From: Dillenia suffruticosa
Lineage: Eukaryota; Streptophyta; Magnoliopsida; Dilleniales; Dilleniaceae
Length of the DNA: 64,000 bases
Direction: 5' to 3'
Assembly (NCBI GenBank): GCA_033439265.1
Contig: JAVTVX010000009.1
Span: 3,461,609 to 3,525,608 of the forward strand
Below, piece after piece: positions 11,963-24,500 of the stretch. The stretch's first letter is position 1. Each line of letters starts with the position of its first letter. Below the pieces are notes generated by a model. The model saw only the letters and a program-made list of their open reading frames with translations. It did not search any database and was not told the origin of the DNA. Position numbers and translations under genes: made by a program.

Positions 11963-14800
11963 TTACACTGTATGTTTATCATGCTGCTTTCTTTCCCCGT
12001 CGACTTCACTGATTCTGTTGTGAGTTTCTTTGTACTTGTACCACTTAGCTATAACTAAGAAGTAAACTAAGTCGAGGCCACCCAAACTAGCAACTAGGTA
12101 GTAAAAGTAATCCAATCTCCCCTTGTTCAGATCCTCCGGCAGCCAGTCCCCCATTGCTGCATTCTTGGTGGTTTTGTGAACGATCGATATCAGAAAGCTA
12201 CTAAAGTAACTCGAGATCGCCATTCCACAGAAAAACAAAGACCCTCCAATGCTCCTCATGTTCTCCGGGAATTGCTTGTAATAGAACTCAATTTGCCCAA
12301 TTGCCATAAATGCCTCTGCTAGTCCAGCAAGTGTGAGTTGCACAATCAACCAAGAAGCAGACAGAGAAGAAATTGCTCCTCTTTTCGGTTGGAACCCTAG
12401 TGGATTAGTAAGCCCCAAATGCCTCCTTTTGTTTTCAATAATGCCTGATATGAGTGATGTTACTACAGATAGAAAAATGCCAATACCCATTCTTTGTAGG
12501 AGTGTAATACTGCCTTCTTTCCCTGTAACCTTTCGAAGGGTTGGAACGACGACTCTATCGTAGAACGGCACCCATAGAGTGAGGCTTAGCATGGAGAACA
12601 CAGGGTAAGAAGCTGCCGGGATTTTGAAATTTGTGCCAGCGAACTTTCTGTTGGATTGGAGTGCTTGGAAAACTACATACGTTTGTTGTTGGATTATGGC
12701 TGTGAAGTACAAAAAAGCCGAGGCCCAAACAGGAAGTACTCTTAGTATGCATTTAATTTCTTCAACTTGTTGCATACTGCAGAGTCTCCAAGGATCAGCT
12801 GCTGACCCATCTGGATTGATTACATCTTCTGGCGTAATGATTGCGGCTTTGCTGAGGAACCTGTCGAACACAAAACTTTAGTTGATCAATGACTGATTGG
12901 CGTAATGAATGCCATTGCTTACATTGAGACGTCTTTCTTCATTCAGAGGGAACTATATGTATTCTTTGTTGACCGGTAGTTTCCACAAGTTTGAACAACA
13001 GCTGACTTCAAGTTACTCAATTTTGTGGTCTGCTTACCTTAAGTGTGTGCTCTTCGATTGCTTAGATTGATTGGATCCCATCTCCTTAGAAGTTTTGACA
13101 AATGGCCTAAAGTACTTTATCTCACCAATCATTGTTGGTGAATATTTTGTGTGGAATACCTTACATCACTCGATTTGCAAGATTTCCAAGGTTAAAACTA
13201 TCTGCATAATCTTTGTTTGAAGACATAAACTGTGTTTGCAGATTGACATAAACCATGGCAATGTGGCTTTACTTGGCACATTGACGCATCCGATTCTCTC
13301 TACTAGATAAGTTATCAAAGGTCTATTAGAAAGAAACCTTTAGTTGAGCTCCTTATGAGTGCCTATCAAGAATGTCAAGAGGAAGTCCCAAGTACAATCT
13401 ACAATAATTTTTTTCTCTTATAATGCATGTTAAAATATGACCAGAGAAATTAAGGATTAAGCAAGACTTCCGCATATATGGGAAAACCCTATTTAGCCTA
13501 GTCAAGACAACTATTACTTTTCTCATGGTTAGTGAGTTTTATTTCGAATTTTTAGTTTTATAGACGCATCTATTCAAACAAGCCATCTTGACTCATGAGA
13601 AAATCATGACTTCCTTAACCACTATGAGTAGGATGTTGTTCTATAAATGAAAATAGGTTATTTACCTGAACTGATCAGTGTAAGGAAGCTTGGAGTTGAT
13701 GGACTGCTTAGGCACGTAATCAAAAAGTGACATCCATGGTTGTTCAGGAAGTCTTAGCCGTCTTTTCTTAGCTGCGACCACTAAGACCTGCACAACACTT
13801 GTAAGGGGACTTCCTTCGGGCCTCACCTTCACATAGAGTCTTGTTCCCATAAAGAAAAGTACACATGACAAGAGCATAAGCAATGCAGGAATAGCCAATC
13901 CGATAGCCCAGCTCACATCAGATTGCACGTACACAATGGCGGTGAGTGATACCATTTGAGCAGAAGTGTATGTAAACACATACCAATTGAAAAAGCTATT
14001 AGCTTCCCTTTTTCCAGACTCTGTTTTAGGATTAAATTGATCAGCCCCAAATGCCAAATTACATGGCCTAATCCCTGCAGCTCCTAGTATGATAAATCCG
14101 AACCCACTTAAAAGAAAAGCCATTTGCCATGGTGTCGCGCTCTCGCACTCAGAGGCCTCTGATCCACATTTTGGCGGATGGAGTGATGGAATTGCCGCAG
14201 TTAAGGCAACAAAAGCTAACCCCTTCATCAAAAATAAATAAATAAAAGGTTAGACCAACTGAAAGTGTCCACGTTATGTTGGAAGTTGATTGTTTTTGGT
14301 GGTATTTAGTACCAAAAATGATGCTATTGAAGCAAAAGCTAGTGTCATATAGCGGCCAAGGTAAGTGTCACAAACAAAGGCTCCTGGTAGAGTTGCAAAA
14401 TTGGTGCTCCCTTGGAGGACATTTAGAAGAGTGGTTGCTGTGAGGCTTGACATGTTGAAAACTGTTGTGAGATACACTAAAAGGTTGGATATGGTGCCTA
14501 TGCTTCCTAGTTTTTCAAAAGTTTCATTGCCTGAAAAAGCAGGGAAGAAAAAAGAGAGATGAGTAAGAAGTCAAAGTGGAAAAGAAGAGATGGAGAGGAA
14601 AATAGTATAATCAAATCTGTTTTGTGTTTACCTATAATGAAAGGCATGGATTTAATTCCTCTGTAATTGATCTGAGGTTCATCATCGTCACACTCACTTG
14701 TGATGGTAGCTTTCTCATTTTTGTCCATTGGCATGGCCTTTACTTCTGTGTGATTGTTCTCTGATTCATTTGGGATAGCATCTTTCTCACTCTTCTCCAT
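11963..14800 (-). CDS. NPF2-like: NRT1/PTR family (NPF2-type) transporter 2, intact
   Basis: Four minus-strand exons: 14800-14632, 14530-14313, 14222-13666 and 12860-11963. They sum to 1842 nt (613 aa), with the same intron phases as the paralogue at 4028. The frame is open upstream of the ATG at 14800, but that stretch contains the TATA element at 14908-14917 and lacks family similarity, so 14800 is preferred. The N-terminus has an extra acidic tail of about 45 residues before [19 protein letters not shown], where the ExxEK motif sits at residues 59-63. Exon 3 keeps [16 protein letters not shown] and FFNWYVF. Family role: proton-coupled import of nitrate or small organic anions across a membrane. 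It diverges from gene 1 mainly at the N-terminus and in the TM6-TM7 loop. Confidence 0.93.
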
Positions 14801-14907
14801 GCCTTCTCTCTCTTCTTGGCTTTGGCTTCCTGTTTTGTGGTTCGGTGGGTTGTTAAACAAGAGGAGATACACAAGCAATGGAGTGGTCATACAAAAATAA
14901 TTAATGC

Positions 14908-14917
14908 TATATATAGA
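14908..14917 (-). promoter_or_regulatory. Probable TATA box of NPF2 gene 2
   Basis: CTATATATAG lies 108 bp upstream of the chosen start codon. It is palindromic; orientation is assigned from the gene. Confidence 0.6.
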
Positions 14918-17900
14918 CCACCGCCTCTTGTCACTATAGGATGTAGAAAAGGAAAATCTGCCTCTCAAAATTCCCCTATATACATAAGTATTTATATTCA
15001 TGGATGGTGGTAAGGGTTTTGAAATCTGAAAAAAAATTATTATATACACTTTTAACGTTGTTTTAAAAAATTTACTGTAAAAGTCATTAAAATTATAAAA
15101 GAAACATCAATAAAACTCTATTTTTAAAGGTATTTACTAAAAAATATCATTTAAAATCATAAAAAAATATTGATAAAAATCTTTAAAATACTATTAAATT
15201 TCTTTATATTGCTCTTTATTCTAAAAAATTATAATATCAGTCGTTTTCATCCTACTTCTAGTATTTTGTACTCCATCAGCCCTCCATGTAAGTTTTTGAT
15301 CTTGTCTCTAAATTTTTAATAATAAAATTTTAGATAACTCGGATTCAAAAGCCATTACTCCTGGGAGTTCCGATGCGCAAGGATTCTTGGTCGGGAATTT
15401 GAATGGACTTGTACATGAAATGATCACTATTTTTAAGAAAATTATGCACTTAGGTGGTTAGATTAATAGCAAATTCTTACGAGATATACAAGCCACAAAC
15501 ATAAGGGATAGCAAAACACCAAGAACGAAAAGAGATTTTCATGAATTCTTTTTGTTAATGATGAGAAAACATAAATGATTTTTTTCGTTGAAGGGAATGG
15601 GAAAAAAGATACGATAGGAAAAGATCTATCGATTCAAAGGACAAACAAATGGACATAATTGCTCACAACTATTCAAGGTTGCGTTTGTTTGCTTACAATA
15701 ATAGGCACGATTTGTATCTTTTTTTTGTTTAATTTTTCAATTAAAACTATTCGTTGATCCTAATAATAATTAATTTTTGAAATTAAATTATTTTTTAAAA
15801 AATAAAATTATTATTATTGAATCAGAAATGAATATAATCTCAAATTCATGCCACCAATCAAATTCAATTGGTTTGATATTTGATGGATTATAAACTCGTA
15901 TCTTTTCTTTTCCAACGTGGGATAAAAGACCATCCCCATTTAATTTGTAATATTACAAACTACAACCGGTATAAAGTCTTGCTACGAGTAGCATCACCAT
16001 CATTCGTGGGAAACTAAAAATGCATGTGCATTTGAACAATGGGAAAAGGCTGGTAAATTCAAATGAATTAAATTCATTTTTGTCGACAACGCTAACAGTC
16101 AAAACCCCATGCCAAGACCGTTCACATGGAGATAAAAACAACAGCTCGACTACTCTTAGAATCCATGCATTTGTATACAGAAATTTCTGCTAACCTCTGT
16201 TCAAAGTCCAATGCCTAATGTACTGGCAACCAAAGTAGGACTTTCAGTTATTGCTACGTCGTTGATTCTGATCTGCTAATCTCCACGTGCATGGTATCCA
16301 TCAATGGAGTCTACACTTCACCTACTGGTCAGCTCTAAATGAAAGGGCAATATTGCACTAAATCTTTCAGTTCATGGCGGACTAGGAAAATTCAGAATGA
16401 AATGCATGTCAGAAGACAGCAACATATGATTTCAATGTTCTTGGATCATTCGAAGTTTTCAACGTGGTTGTCTGTTTTACAGATCTAGAATACGTGTTAA
16501 ATGGGCCCACTTTCCCCTGCAATGCACTGGAAAAGCAAAGTCGAAACAAGTGACTCCCATTCATCGTTTGGATAAAGTTAGCTTTGCTTGGATGCTTTTG
16601 GATTGCTGGACCAGATTTGATTGCTTTGTTTTTGTTTTCTCTACGTTTCTTCTCTTCCACTTGTAATTTCTTTGGTATGATTTGAATAAGAAATGTGAAC
16701 GCTAGGTTTATCTTTCTTTGATTTTTCACAAACGTAGGACAACAATTTCATTGTTACAAAATCATATGATAATATAATTCCTTTATGAATTTTACATTCA
16801 ACTATTTAGTCTTGTATGGACGAAAAATTTTTCTTAATATGTTTTATATAAATTTTGATATTTTCTATTTTAATAGATAACTATATCACAGGAAAACGAT
16901 ATTCATTAATGTCACATCAGAAACTGAGTCCAATCAATTTTGTTCTATAAGTTACATCTAATATGATCTCAAACAAACATGTTTGCATACAATAGATTAG
17001 AAACAGGTTTGTTCTGTCGTGCCACCCCATCCCCTCCAAATGATCACAGACATCCCAAGGCCCCTACTTGTAGCGCCAAGGGAGGAGTGTCAGATGGTGA
17101 AACCCCACCCACATAGTTGATCATGTGATCCCAAGGCCATCACAATCCTCGAACAACATCTCAAACAAGAGTCACTACAGTGAATTCATTATATGTGTCA
17201 ACCCATCTCATGTTTATCCCATTACAATTCATCACAATCGAGTTAAGAAATGAACAGAATGCCTTTGCTAACATAACTATTTTGTACACACACACAACAT
17301 ATATACCAAAAAGACCGTTCATACATGGTCAAAATAAGCCACGCAAGACCAATTTCTTCACCTTTTAAAGAATGAGAGCACAACTTGAGCCCAAAAGTCT
17401 CAAAATCTGCTCCGAGCATATCACAACATGCTCATGATAATCCTAACAGTAGGAAAAGCCATAGCTCAATCGACATCCTTTGGTTCAAAACGATATAGTC
17501 TAACATCCAACCGCTAAAACGGAAATCAATAGTTCCATGGGCCCAAACGGGTCAAACTAGGCCAACAGGCTAAATGAGCCAGCAGCCCAAATGGGCCTAG
17601 GCGGGTCAGTGGGCCAAACTGGCCCCAATAATTCCTTGCCCAAGCAAAAGCCTGCAGTCCAGCGAACTGCAGTCTGCTCAATAAGCCAACACTTCAAGGC
17701 CAGACCAAAGAATGCAAGTTTATTATGAAGTTCATCACAGCCAACTTCCAGCTCCAAATTAGAAAACAACAAGGTTCTGGATTCTACAACCAAAGACTGA
17801 TGGGAAAAATTAGAATTCAAGGCAGAAATTATGAAGACTGAGAAGGGAAAGAAAGATTTTCTTGGCATAGAAAAGGATGGACATCTGAAGGCCCCAGCCG

Positions 17901-18726
17901 ATGTATGCCAAGGAAGGAGTGGCTGAGGGGGCAGATGTTTATGATTCAGCTGATATCCTTCACCTTGAGAGGATTGGATACGCTAGCATGGCTGAATGAG
18001 TGAGGGAATGACGAACCACATTAATTACTATTTCTTGATTTCTTATGCTGTTCATTGGAAGCATGATATGGTTCCATGCTTGAGTAATCTTTTTTTGAAA
18101 CTGCTCCATTTCTATAAAGCTGAATATGCATGATAAACTTGTTTCAAATCCATTATATGAAAACATATCATGGATGGTAAATTTTCGAACTAAGCAAGTG
18201 ATTCTTACCATTTATTTTTTTTAATATTTTCAGACTTGAGGAGGATGGGGGAAAATACAGATTGGGTAGTGGTGAGGTTGATTGATGCGAGTTCAATATT
18301 ATGTTATTTCATTTATCTCGTCTGGATTGGGAGTTCCACAATTTCTATGTGTTCTGGTGCAGCAAATTATGATCTCTGGAACTTCTTTTCTCTATCTCGC
18401 TTTTCAGTTCAAAATGAGTATCTTGAAAAGGAAAAAAGAAAAACGGAAACCTTAAAACTTTGGGCTCCTGCGTCCTGTTATGGTTTGTGCATAATAGGTA
18501 TTTAGGCATTTAGTGACATAATACCACATGAAACGCCTTAAAGGAAAAGAAAGGGAAACAAGAAAGAGAGTACTATGTCTCTTGCTATTATATATTTGAA
18601 CACTCACAATCTATACACAAAATTTTGGGGATTGATCATAAACGAATAAACTATAGGTTACACTAAGATGATCAAAAATTAAAATTCTGAATCACTCTAA
18701 GGTGGTATGTTCATTTGTCTTCATTC
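14918..18726. other. Intergenic, no gene seen
   Basis: AT-rich to about 15800. A block richer in G and C (about 17000-17930), with phrases such as CCCAAATGGGCC and GGGCCAAACTGGCC, looks like old repeat sequence, but I cannot assign a family. Frames near 16409-16729, 17557-17868 and 18236-18505 show no recognisable domain. Confidence 0.4.
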
Positions 18727-20408
18727 CTATGTTAATCGGTGACCATCCAAGTTTTCTAGCTGCACTTCACTGCTAACGTGTTGAACATTAGTCCTTAGGC
18801 CATAATGGCTTGCGAAGAAACTGAAGTATATAAAATTCAAAGCTCCTATACCGGCAATGATGTAGTTGTAGTAGTCAATCCTATACCCCTTCGTTTTCTT
18901 TCTACAATACCAGCTACTGTCATACACAAAATTGACATTATAATTCCTACTCTCACCTTTTGTTTTATGGAAAATCTAGCCGGCTTTCTGGTGATCATTT
19001 TTTGGACTGTAGGTATGTATATGCACTCATAGATGAATATCCATAATGAGAGAGCAAGCATTGATGTGATGCCCATCCATCCTGATGGGACTTTGAAAGA
19101 GGATCCAATCCGTTTGTTCATCTGAATTGCTTGAAGTAACGCATATGTGTTTTGTTGATCCATCACAAGGAAACAAGCGATTCCTGATAGCCAAACGGGT
19201 ATAACTCCAACTAAGCACTTTAGATGTTCCACTTGTTGGACACTTCATAGTCTCCGATTGTTTTTTGGTACTCCTTCGCCACTCAGTTCATCTGGATTGG
19301 TAGTAAGTGCTGCCCTATCGAAGAACTTGAACCTGTCAGTCCTAATGAGACTGGACAATGGTGCGCTTGATTCATTCATTGGTGGATCAAAGAAAGAAAG
19401 CTCACTACTTTGAGTTGGAACTTGTCTTCCTTTACTCAAAGCAGCTATGATCACCTTAGCTATGTCAATGAATACACTTCCTCGTGGCTTCACATAGATA
19501 CACGTATGTGTACCCAGCAGGAACACTAAAAAAGACAAGGCAAGGCAAAGAGTGGGAATAGCATAGCCGACTACCCAACTCACTTCGGTTTGGATGTAGA
19601 CAACCGCAGTCAGGGCTATAATTAGAGCTACAGTGAAAGAGAAGTACCGCCAATTGAAGAAGCTGTTGAGTTGTGATTTCCCTTTCTTTGTTGTAGTGTC
19701 AAACTGATCTGCCCCAAATGCAATGTTACATGGCCTAATGCCACCGTCTCCTGTAGAGATTAATCCTAAGCCGGCGACAAGCACACCTAGCTGCCATTTT
19801 TGAGGCTGTTGGCAGTCAGAGCGGCCTTGGCAAGCCGAGGGTCTTAGCTGATGTATACCTGCAGTCAAGGTCATGGTCCCCATGCCCTAAAAAAATGGAA
19901 AGCATAGCAATGTTCAATTCTTGTTTAGACTTAATCTGATATCATAAACAAATATGCAGATTCTATTTTTGTGGAAAGATCAATTCTACTTTTTGAGATT
20001 GGTAATGCAGATAAAGTTATTGTGAGTACCGGAAGAGTAGCAAAAGAGCCACAGAGGAGGGTCTTGAATCTGCCAGGGTAGGCATTGGAGAGAAAAGAGC
20101 CAATGATGCAAAGTTGGTTAAGCCAGACCAAATGTTGACAACATTAACCAAAAGCAAACTACCCATGTTGTATTCAGAGCGCAGATACACTGTTATGTTT
20201 GATTGTAGGCCCATCGACACCAACTTCTCAAATGACTCATTCCCTGATTCAAACTACCAAAATTAAAAGTTGTTAAAGTAATTTGAAAGATAACAAGCGA
20301 ATGCTAGCAACATTTACCAATTATGAGTTTCACAGCTCTCCAGCCTCCTGCTTCTCTTGGAGGAGAGGTTTGCTCCACCGATGAAGAATAATGGCTTCTG
20401 CCTTCCAT
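18727..20408 (-). pseudogene. NPF1-type transporter, broken copy
   Basis: Three exons parallel to the intact neighbour at 21095: 20408-20318, 20243-20030 and 19886-18727. Exon 1 starts with an ATG and ends in GGWRAVKLIIG. Exon 2 has the ExxEK motif (ESFEK). Exon 3 has GGIRPCNIAFGADQFDT. Three lesions are visible. Exon 2 is 4 nt short near 20100 (214 instead of 218 nt), which shifts the frame. Exon 3 has lost one base near 19246, giving a stop just after the NNRRL segment. About 285 nt encoding the region from the intact gene's KKRRDLAL to DLNNN are missing near 18885-18890, with a further frame change. The deletion removes several C-terminal membrane helices, so no working transporter is expected. 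Splice sites are still good, so decay may be recent. Confidence 0.9.
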
Positions 20409-21094
20409 CCCCTCTCTCTATCCCTCTCTCTCAAAAAATTCTGAAGATGCAAAATATTTTGGAAGGTGTCATCTAGGTTTGGTTAAAAATGACACAACAC
20501 AGAGGATGTGAACGCCTGATTTATGGAGTAGGACTCCGCACCTGAGGTACACGTAAATGCTTGGATTTAGGAGATAAGTATTATGTCACATGCCCTGAGA
20601 CAATGAATAGTGGAGAAAACTTTGGATGCTGCCAATCCGATGTGCGGCATCTTCCCATTGCACAATGAAAAAAAAAAAACAACCTTGTATGTTACAGTTG
20701 CACTGCATTACTGCAGAATGCTCTCAATTAAACAAAATAAATTTAATAAGGATTGTTGAGTTCTGCACATTTATGTGTACTTTTTTCTCACTAACAAGTT
20801 TGATATTTCAAAAAAGGGGGGAGGGGAAAAGGATAGGAAGGATTGATGGGAGTCATTTGTCTTTCCTTATATAATAACACATGATGTATTAGTAGGAGTA
20901 TTTATCATGTAGTATTCAACATCAGTGGACTCCTCACCACTAATCAGTCCATTCCAAAGATGTAATTTTAATGCATGATGTATTAGAAGTAGTATACAAC
21001 AACAGTGGACTCCTCACCACAAATTAGTACATTCCGAAGATGAGAATTACATAGAATTTGCTTCCGGTAATTGTAGTAGCTTCTTGGTTTTTAT
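20409..21094. other. Spacer between NPF1 pseudogene and NPF1 gene
   Basis: Upstream of the pseudogene and downstream of the intact NPF1 gene. It includes the direct repeat at 20880-21042. I see no coding frame. Confidence 0.5.
20880..21042. repeat. Direct repeat in 3' flank of NPF1 gene
   Basis: Two tandem copies, 20880-20962 and 20974-21042. Each begins CATGATGTATTAG, contains CAGTGGACTCCTCACCAC and ends ATTCC(A/G)AAGATG. The second copy lacks about a dozen bases near its start. Confidence 0.85.
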
Positions 21095-23481
21095 TCACCC
21101 AGTCTTGCTCGAATCCTCTAGCCGCACCTCATTCTTGATCCACACTTTGCTTCTTCTAATATACCGGGCAGCAAAAAGATTAAAGTACATGAAATTCAGA
21201 ACACCAATGCAGGCGATGATGTAGTAGTAATAGTCAAGCCTATTGTTGTTAAGGTCTGTATGACCTAACCAAGGAGAGTTTCCATTCAGCTTTGTGAGGC
21301 TGTGAATCATATTGACAAGAAGCGAGCTTAGGTAGCTAGCAACAGACAGACCCAAGAAAAAGATTGCTCCGCCAACAGTCCTCATACTTTCAGGCAAGTG
21401 TGTAGTCAAGAACTCCATTATGGCAACAGGAGCTAATGCTTCTGTCAATCCAGACAACATAAACTGAGGCAAGAGGTATAAAATGCTCAGAGGTGACTCA
21501 AAGGAGTGATGTGCCAAAGCTAAATCTCGACGTTTTTTCTCCAAAATTCCTGCTTCCAGCATACATATGACTGACGATAGGATGCCTGCACTTATTCTCT
21601 GCTGTGTGGATAACCTGGATTCTTTCTTGGTCAATAACTGGACATAGGGAATGTAAAGGCACTCATAGATAAGAATCCACACCGAAAGGGCAATCATTGA
21701 TGTGATGCCCATCCATGCTGGTGGAATATTGAAATTTGATCCAATTGATTTCTTCATCTGAATTCCCTGGAGTATCCCGAATGTGCTTTGTTGATCCATC
21801 ACAATAAAGCAAGCGATTCCTGATAACCAGATTGGTATGATTTCTAGCAAACACTTTAGTTGCTCCACTTGCTGCATGCTACATAATCTCCATTCATTTT
21901 TGGGTACTCCATTAGTCAATTCACTGGGGTCAACTATAATAGCAGCCTTGTCAAGATGTCTGAACCTGTCGGTTCTGATCAGCTTGGCTGTATGTGATTC
22001 TTTTATTGGAGGATCAAAGAAAGTGGGCTCAGAATCAGAACTCCGGACTTGCTTTCGTTTCTTAGAAGCAGCTACAACAACCTTTGCAATGTCAACAAAC
22101 ACACTTCCTTGTGGCTTGACACAGATATATGTGTGTTTGCCTAACAAAAATATGAGAACCGAAAAGAGAAGGCAACTAGTGGGAATAGCAAACCCGAGTA
22201 CCCAGCTCACATAAGTTTGAATGTAGACAACAAACGTGAGAGCTATAAGGAGAGCTATTGTGAAAGAGAAATACCACCAATTCATGAAGCTCGCTAGTTG
22301 TAATTTTCCTTCTTTAGTTGTGGTGTCAAATTGATCAGCACCAAAGGCAATGTTGCACGGTCTAATGCCGCCTGCTCCTATAGATAGCAGTGCTAGCCCA
22401 GAGAAAAGGACTCCAAGCTGCCATACTTGAGGCTGACCACAGGAATGGCCATCACAATGGGATGGTCTTAGTTGGGATACACCTGCTGTCAAGGTCATGA
22501 TTCCCATTCCCTGTTAAAAGGAAAAACATATATAGTTTACTCATTGGACCTTTTAATTCCATGCAATTCAAGTTGCAGTTGTCCTTGGTTGAGTTAAGAA
22601 ATTCAGTTCTTGGGGGGTGATGTATTCTTTTCTTCTAGACATGATGATTTGAAATTTAGATGCCATGTCTTTGTTGCGCAAGTATTAATTCTTAAAACCA
22701 AATGGCTATAAGCAAATAGGCGTACCAAATCTACTCAACCCAACACAACAAACTAACCCCTAATCCCATCTTAGTAAGGTTTGGCTCCGTTGAAAGTTTT
22801 TATCAAGTCAGACTGATGTTAGTAATATCATGTTTTATCACCTCTACTGGACTTTTCTTAGGCTTTCTTCTTGTTCTTCATGCACCTTCATCTTGTATGC
22901 CACAATTGCTTCCAATAGAAGCAGTAGGTGGTCTCTTTTGATCATGTCCAAATCATTTTAATCTATTTACTCTGATGTTATCTACAAGTGATGCTACTCC
23001 AAAGTTTAATCTGATGCTTATCTCCAATTCTATCTTTTAATTTTTGGTACTCCACATGGCCATCTTAGCATTTTCATCTCTTCAAACAAAAACATATAAC
23101 AGGTATTTTTCACATTTGCAATCAATAAATACACGGAGATACACAAAAAGAAGGGAAGTCGGACATGTTTGAGAATAGAGTCTTGGTGTTTATGCACAAT
23201 GTTAGTACATTTATAATATTAATACAAACACATGGCAGTGGGTTCCGGGTGTTAATTTAAGGAAACTAATTCAAACATAGACATTAGGATCGCCAAATAG
23301 GAGTGCAAAAATTGGAACAAGAAAAGTGAGTCTACATTGATGTCCCATTGCAGGCATATTGGATTGCTGCTGAATAAAATGGTCATCAACGCAAATGGTA
23401 GAAAATATGGCAGATTTAGTAACAACTGAATTACTACTGGCTTTACCCAAATCATCAAATAAATATACACTATTCAGCCAA

Positions 23482-23542
<61 letters not shown>

Positions 23543-23983
23543 AAGGAGAGAGGCAATGGAGCCAAAAAGAAGGGTCTTGAACCTGCCAAGATAAGCATCA
23601 GAGACAAAAGCACCAGCTAATGGTGCAAAATTGGTTGACCCAGACCAAATGCTAATGACATTGATCAAAAGCAGACCACCCATGTTGTATTGGGTCTTCA
23701 GATATACTGTTATGTTTGCGATCAGGCTCATTGATGCCAATTTCTCAAATGATTCGTTCCCTTCAATCCACCCCATGAAAAATATTAATAATTATATGTT
23801 AACCAAACAAAAAATAATTTTTTTTTTTTAAAAGGTAGAATGACCCAGATAAACAAAATTGATATATAATGATTAGGGCAGGGAGATTTATCTACCAATG
23901 ATGTATTTGACGGACTTCCAGCCTCCTGCTTTTCTAGCAGGATGTTTTGGCTCCAATGGTGAACAAAGGGTTCCCTCTTCCAT
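21095..23983 (-). CDS. NPF1-like: NRT1/PTR family (NPF1-type) transporter, intact
   Basis: Three minus-strand exons: 23983-23896, 23760-23543 and 22510-21095, totalling 1722 nt (573 aa). Phases fit and all splice sites are GT-AG. It lacks the last intron found in the two NPF2 genes, so exons 3 and 4 are fused. The protein starts MEEGTLCSP and carries GGWKSVKYIIGNESFEK, with ExxEK at residues 32-36. It then has the 'LAGAFVSDAYLGRFKTLL' segment, GGIRPCNIAFGADQFDT, FMNWWYFSF and a typical 12-helix pattern. The match to the NPF1 subfamily (NPF1.1/1.2 of Arabidopsis, nitrate transporters in companion cells) is strong by motif, but the substrate is not proven. Confidence 0.93.
23486..23537. repeat. 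(GA)n / (CT)n microsatellite at the intron 2 donor of the NPF1 gene
   Basis: About 26 dinucleotide units. In the transcript the 5' splice site GTAAG (23542-23538) is followed at once by the CT run. The frame through it encodes only Ser-Leu repeats and is not part of the protein. Confidence 0.9.
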
Positions 23984-24194
23984 CTCTTCCGCCTCTCTTC
24001 GATCTGTTTCTATTATGAATGATGGGGTGGTTGTTTAAAAAGAAAATTTGAGAAGACAAAGAAAATGTTGAAATAAAAATTTCAGTTATAGCCTTCCTAC
24101 TCCTTGGTACGAGAAGGGCGCTACTTGTGATATTTCGATTTGGATGTATTTTATTTGGCAGTTTTTTCGATGTTAAATATGATTGCATGGATTA

Positions 24195-24204
24195 CTTTAT
24201 ATAG
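24195..24204 (-). promoter_or_regulatory. Probable TATA box of NPF1 gene
   Basis: CTATATAAAG on the minus strand, about 210 bp upstream of the start codon at 23983. It fits the plant TATA consensus; the 5' UTR would be long. Confidence 0.55.
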
Positions 24205-24369
24205 GCGGTGGAAGCATATTATTAATTAATTTTTAAATTTAAAATTTGAAAATGAAAAAAATCATATTATTTTATAAAATAAGTTTGACAAACGTTTAAA
24301 TTATATTAATTGAAATATAATTTTAAATATTAATCGATAAAGGAACACGGAGGAAAAAGAAAAAAAAAA

Positions 24370-24500
24370 AGGCATCGGAAGCATGTCATGTTACGGCAGT
24401 GTGAGGTTTGACGTGTGGTGGAAGCATATCACATTCTGGCAGGGCGCAGGGTAAGGTTTCATATTAGGTGGAAGCATATCACGTTATGGGAGGTAAGGTT
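24370..24500. repeat. Short tandem phrase repeat
   Basis: A phrase close to GTGGAAGCATATCACGTT followed by GGCAG and AGGTTT occurs three times between 24370 and 24510, at irregular spacing. Its function is unknown. Confidence 0.55.

Noticed and set aside
14801-15049. N-terminal extension of NPF2 gene 2 to an upstream in-frame ATG
   Set aside because: The stretch contains the TATA element and has no counterpart in NPF2 gene 1, so the ATG at 14800 is better.
16409-17868. Possible short genes in the spacer between the NPF2 and NPF1 genes
   Set aside because: Frames are short, with no recognisable motif, promoter or splice pattern.
23474-23543. Ser-Leu repeat extension of NPF1 exon 2
   Set aside because: It is read-through of the CT microsatellite past a good GTAAG donor; the intact family sequence resumes in the next exon.
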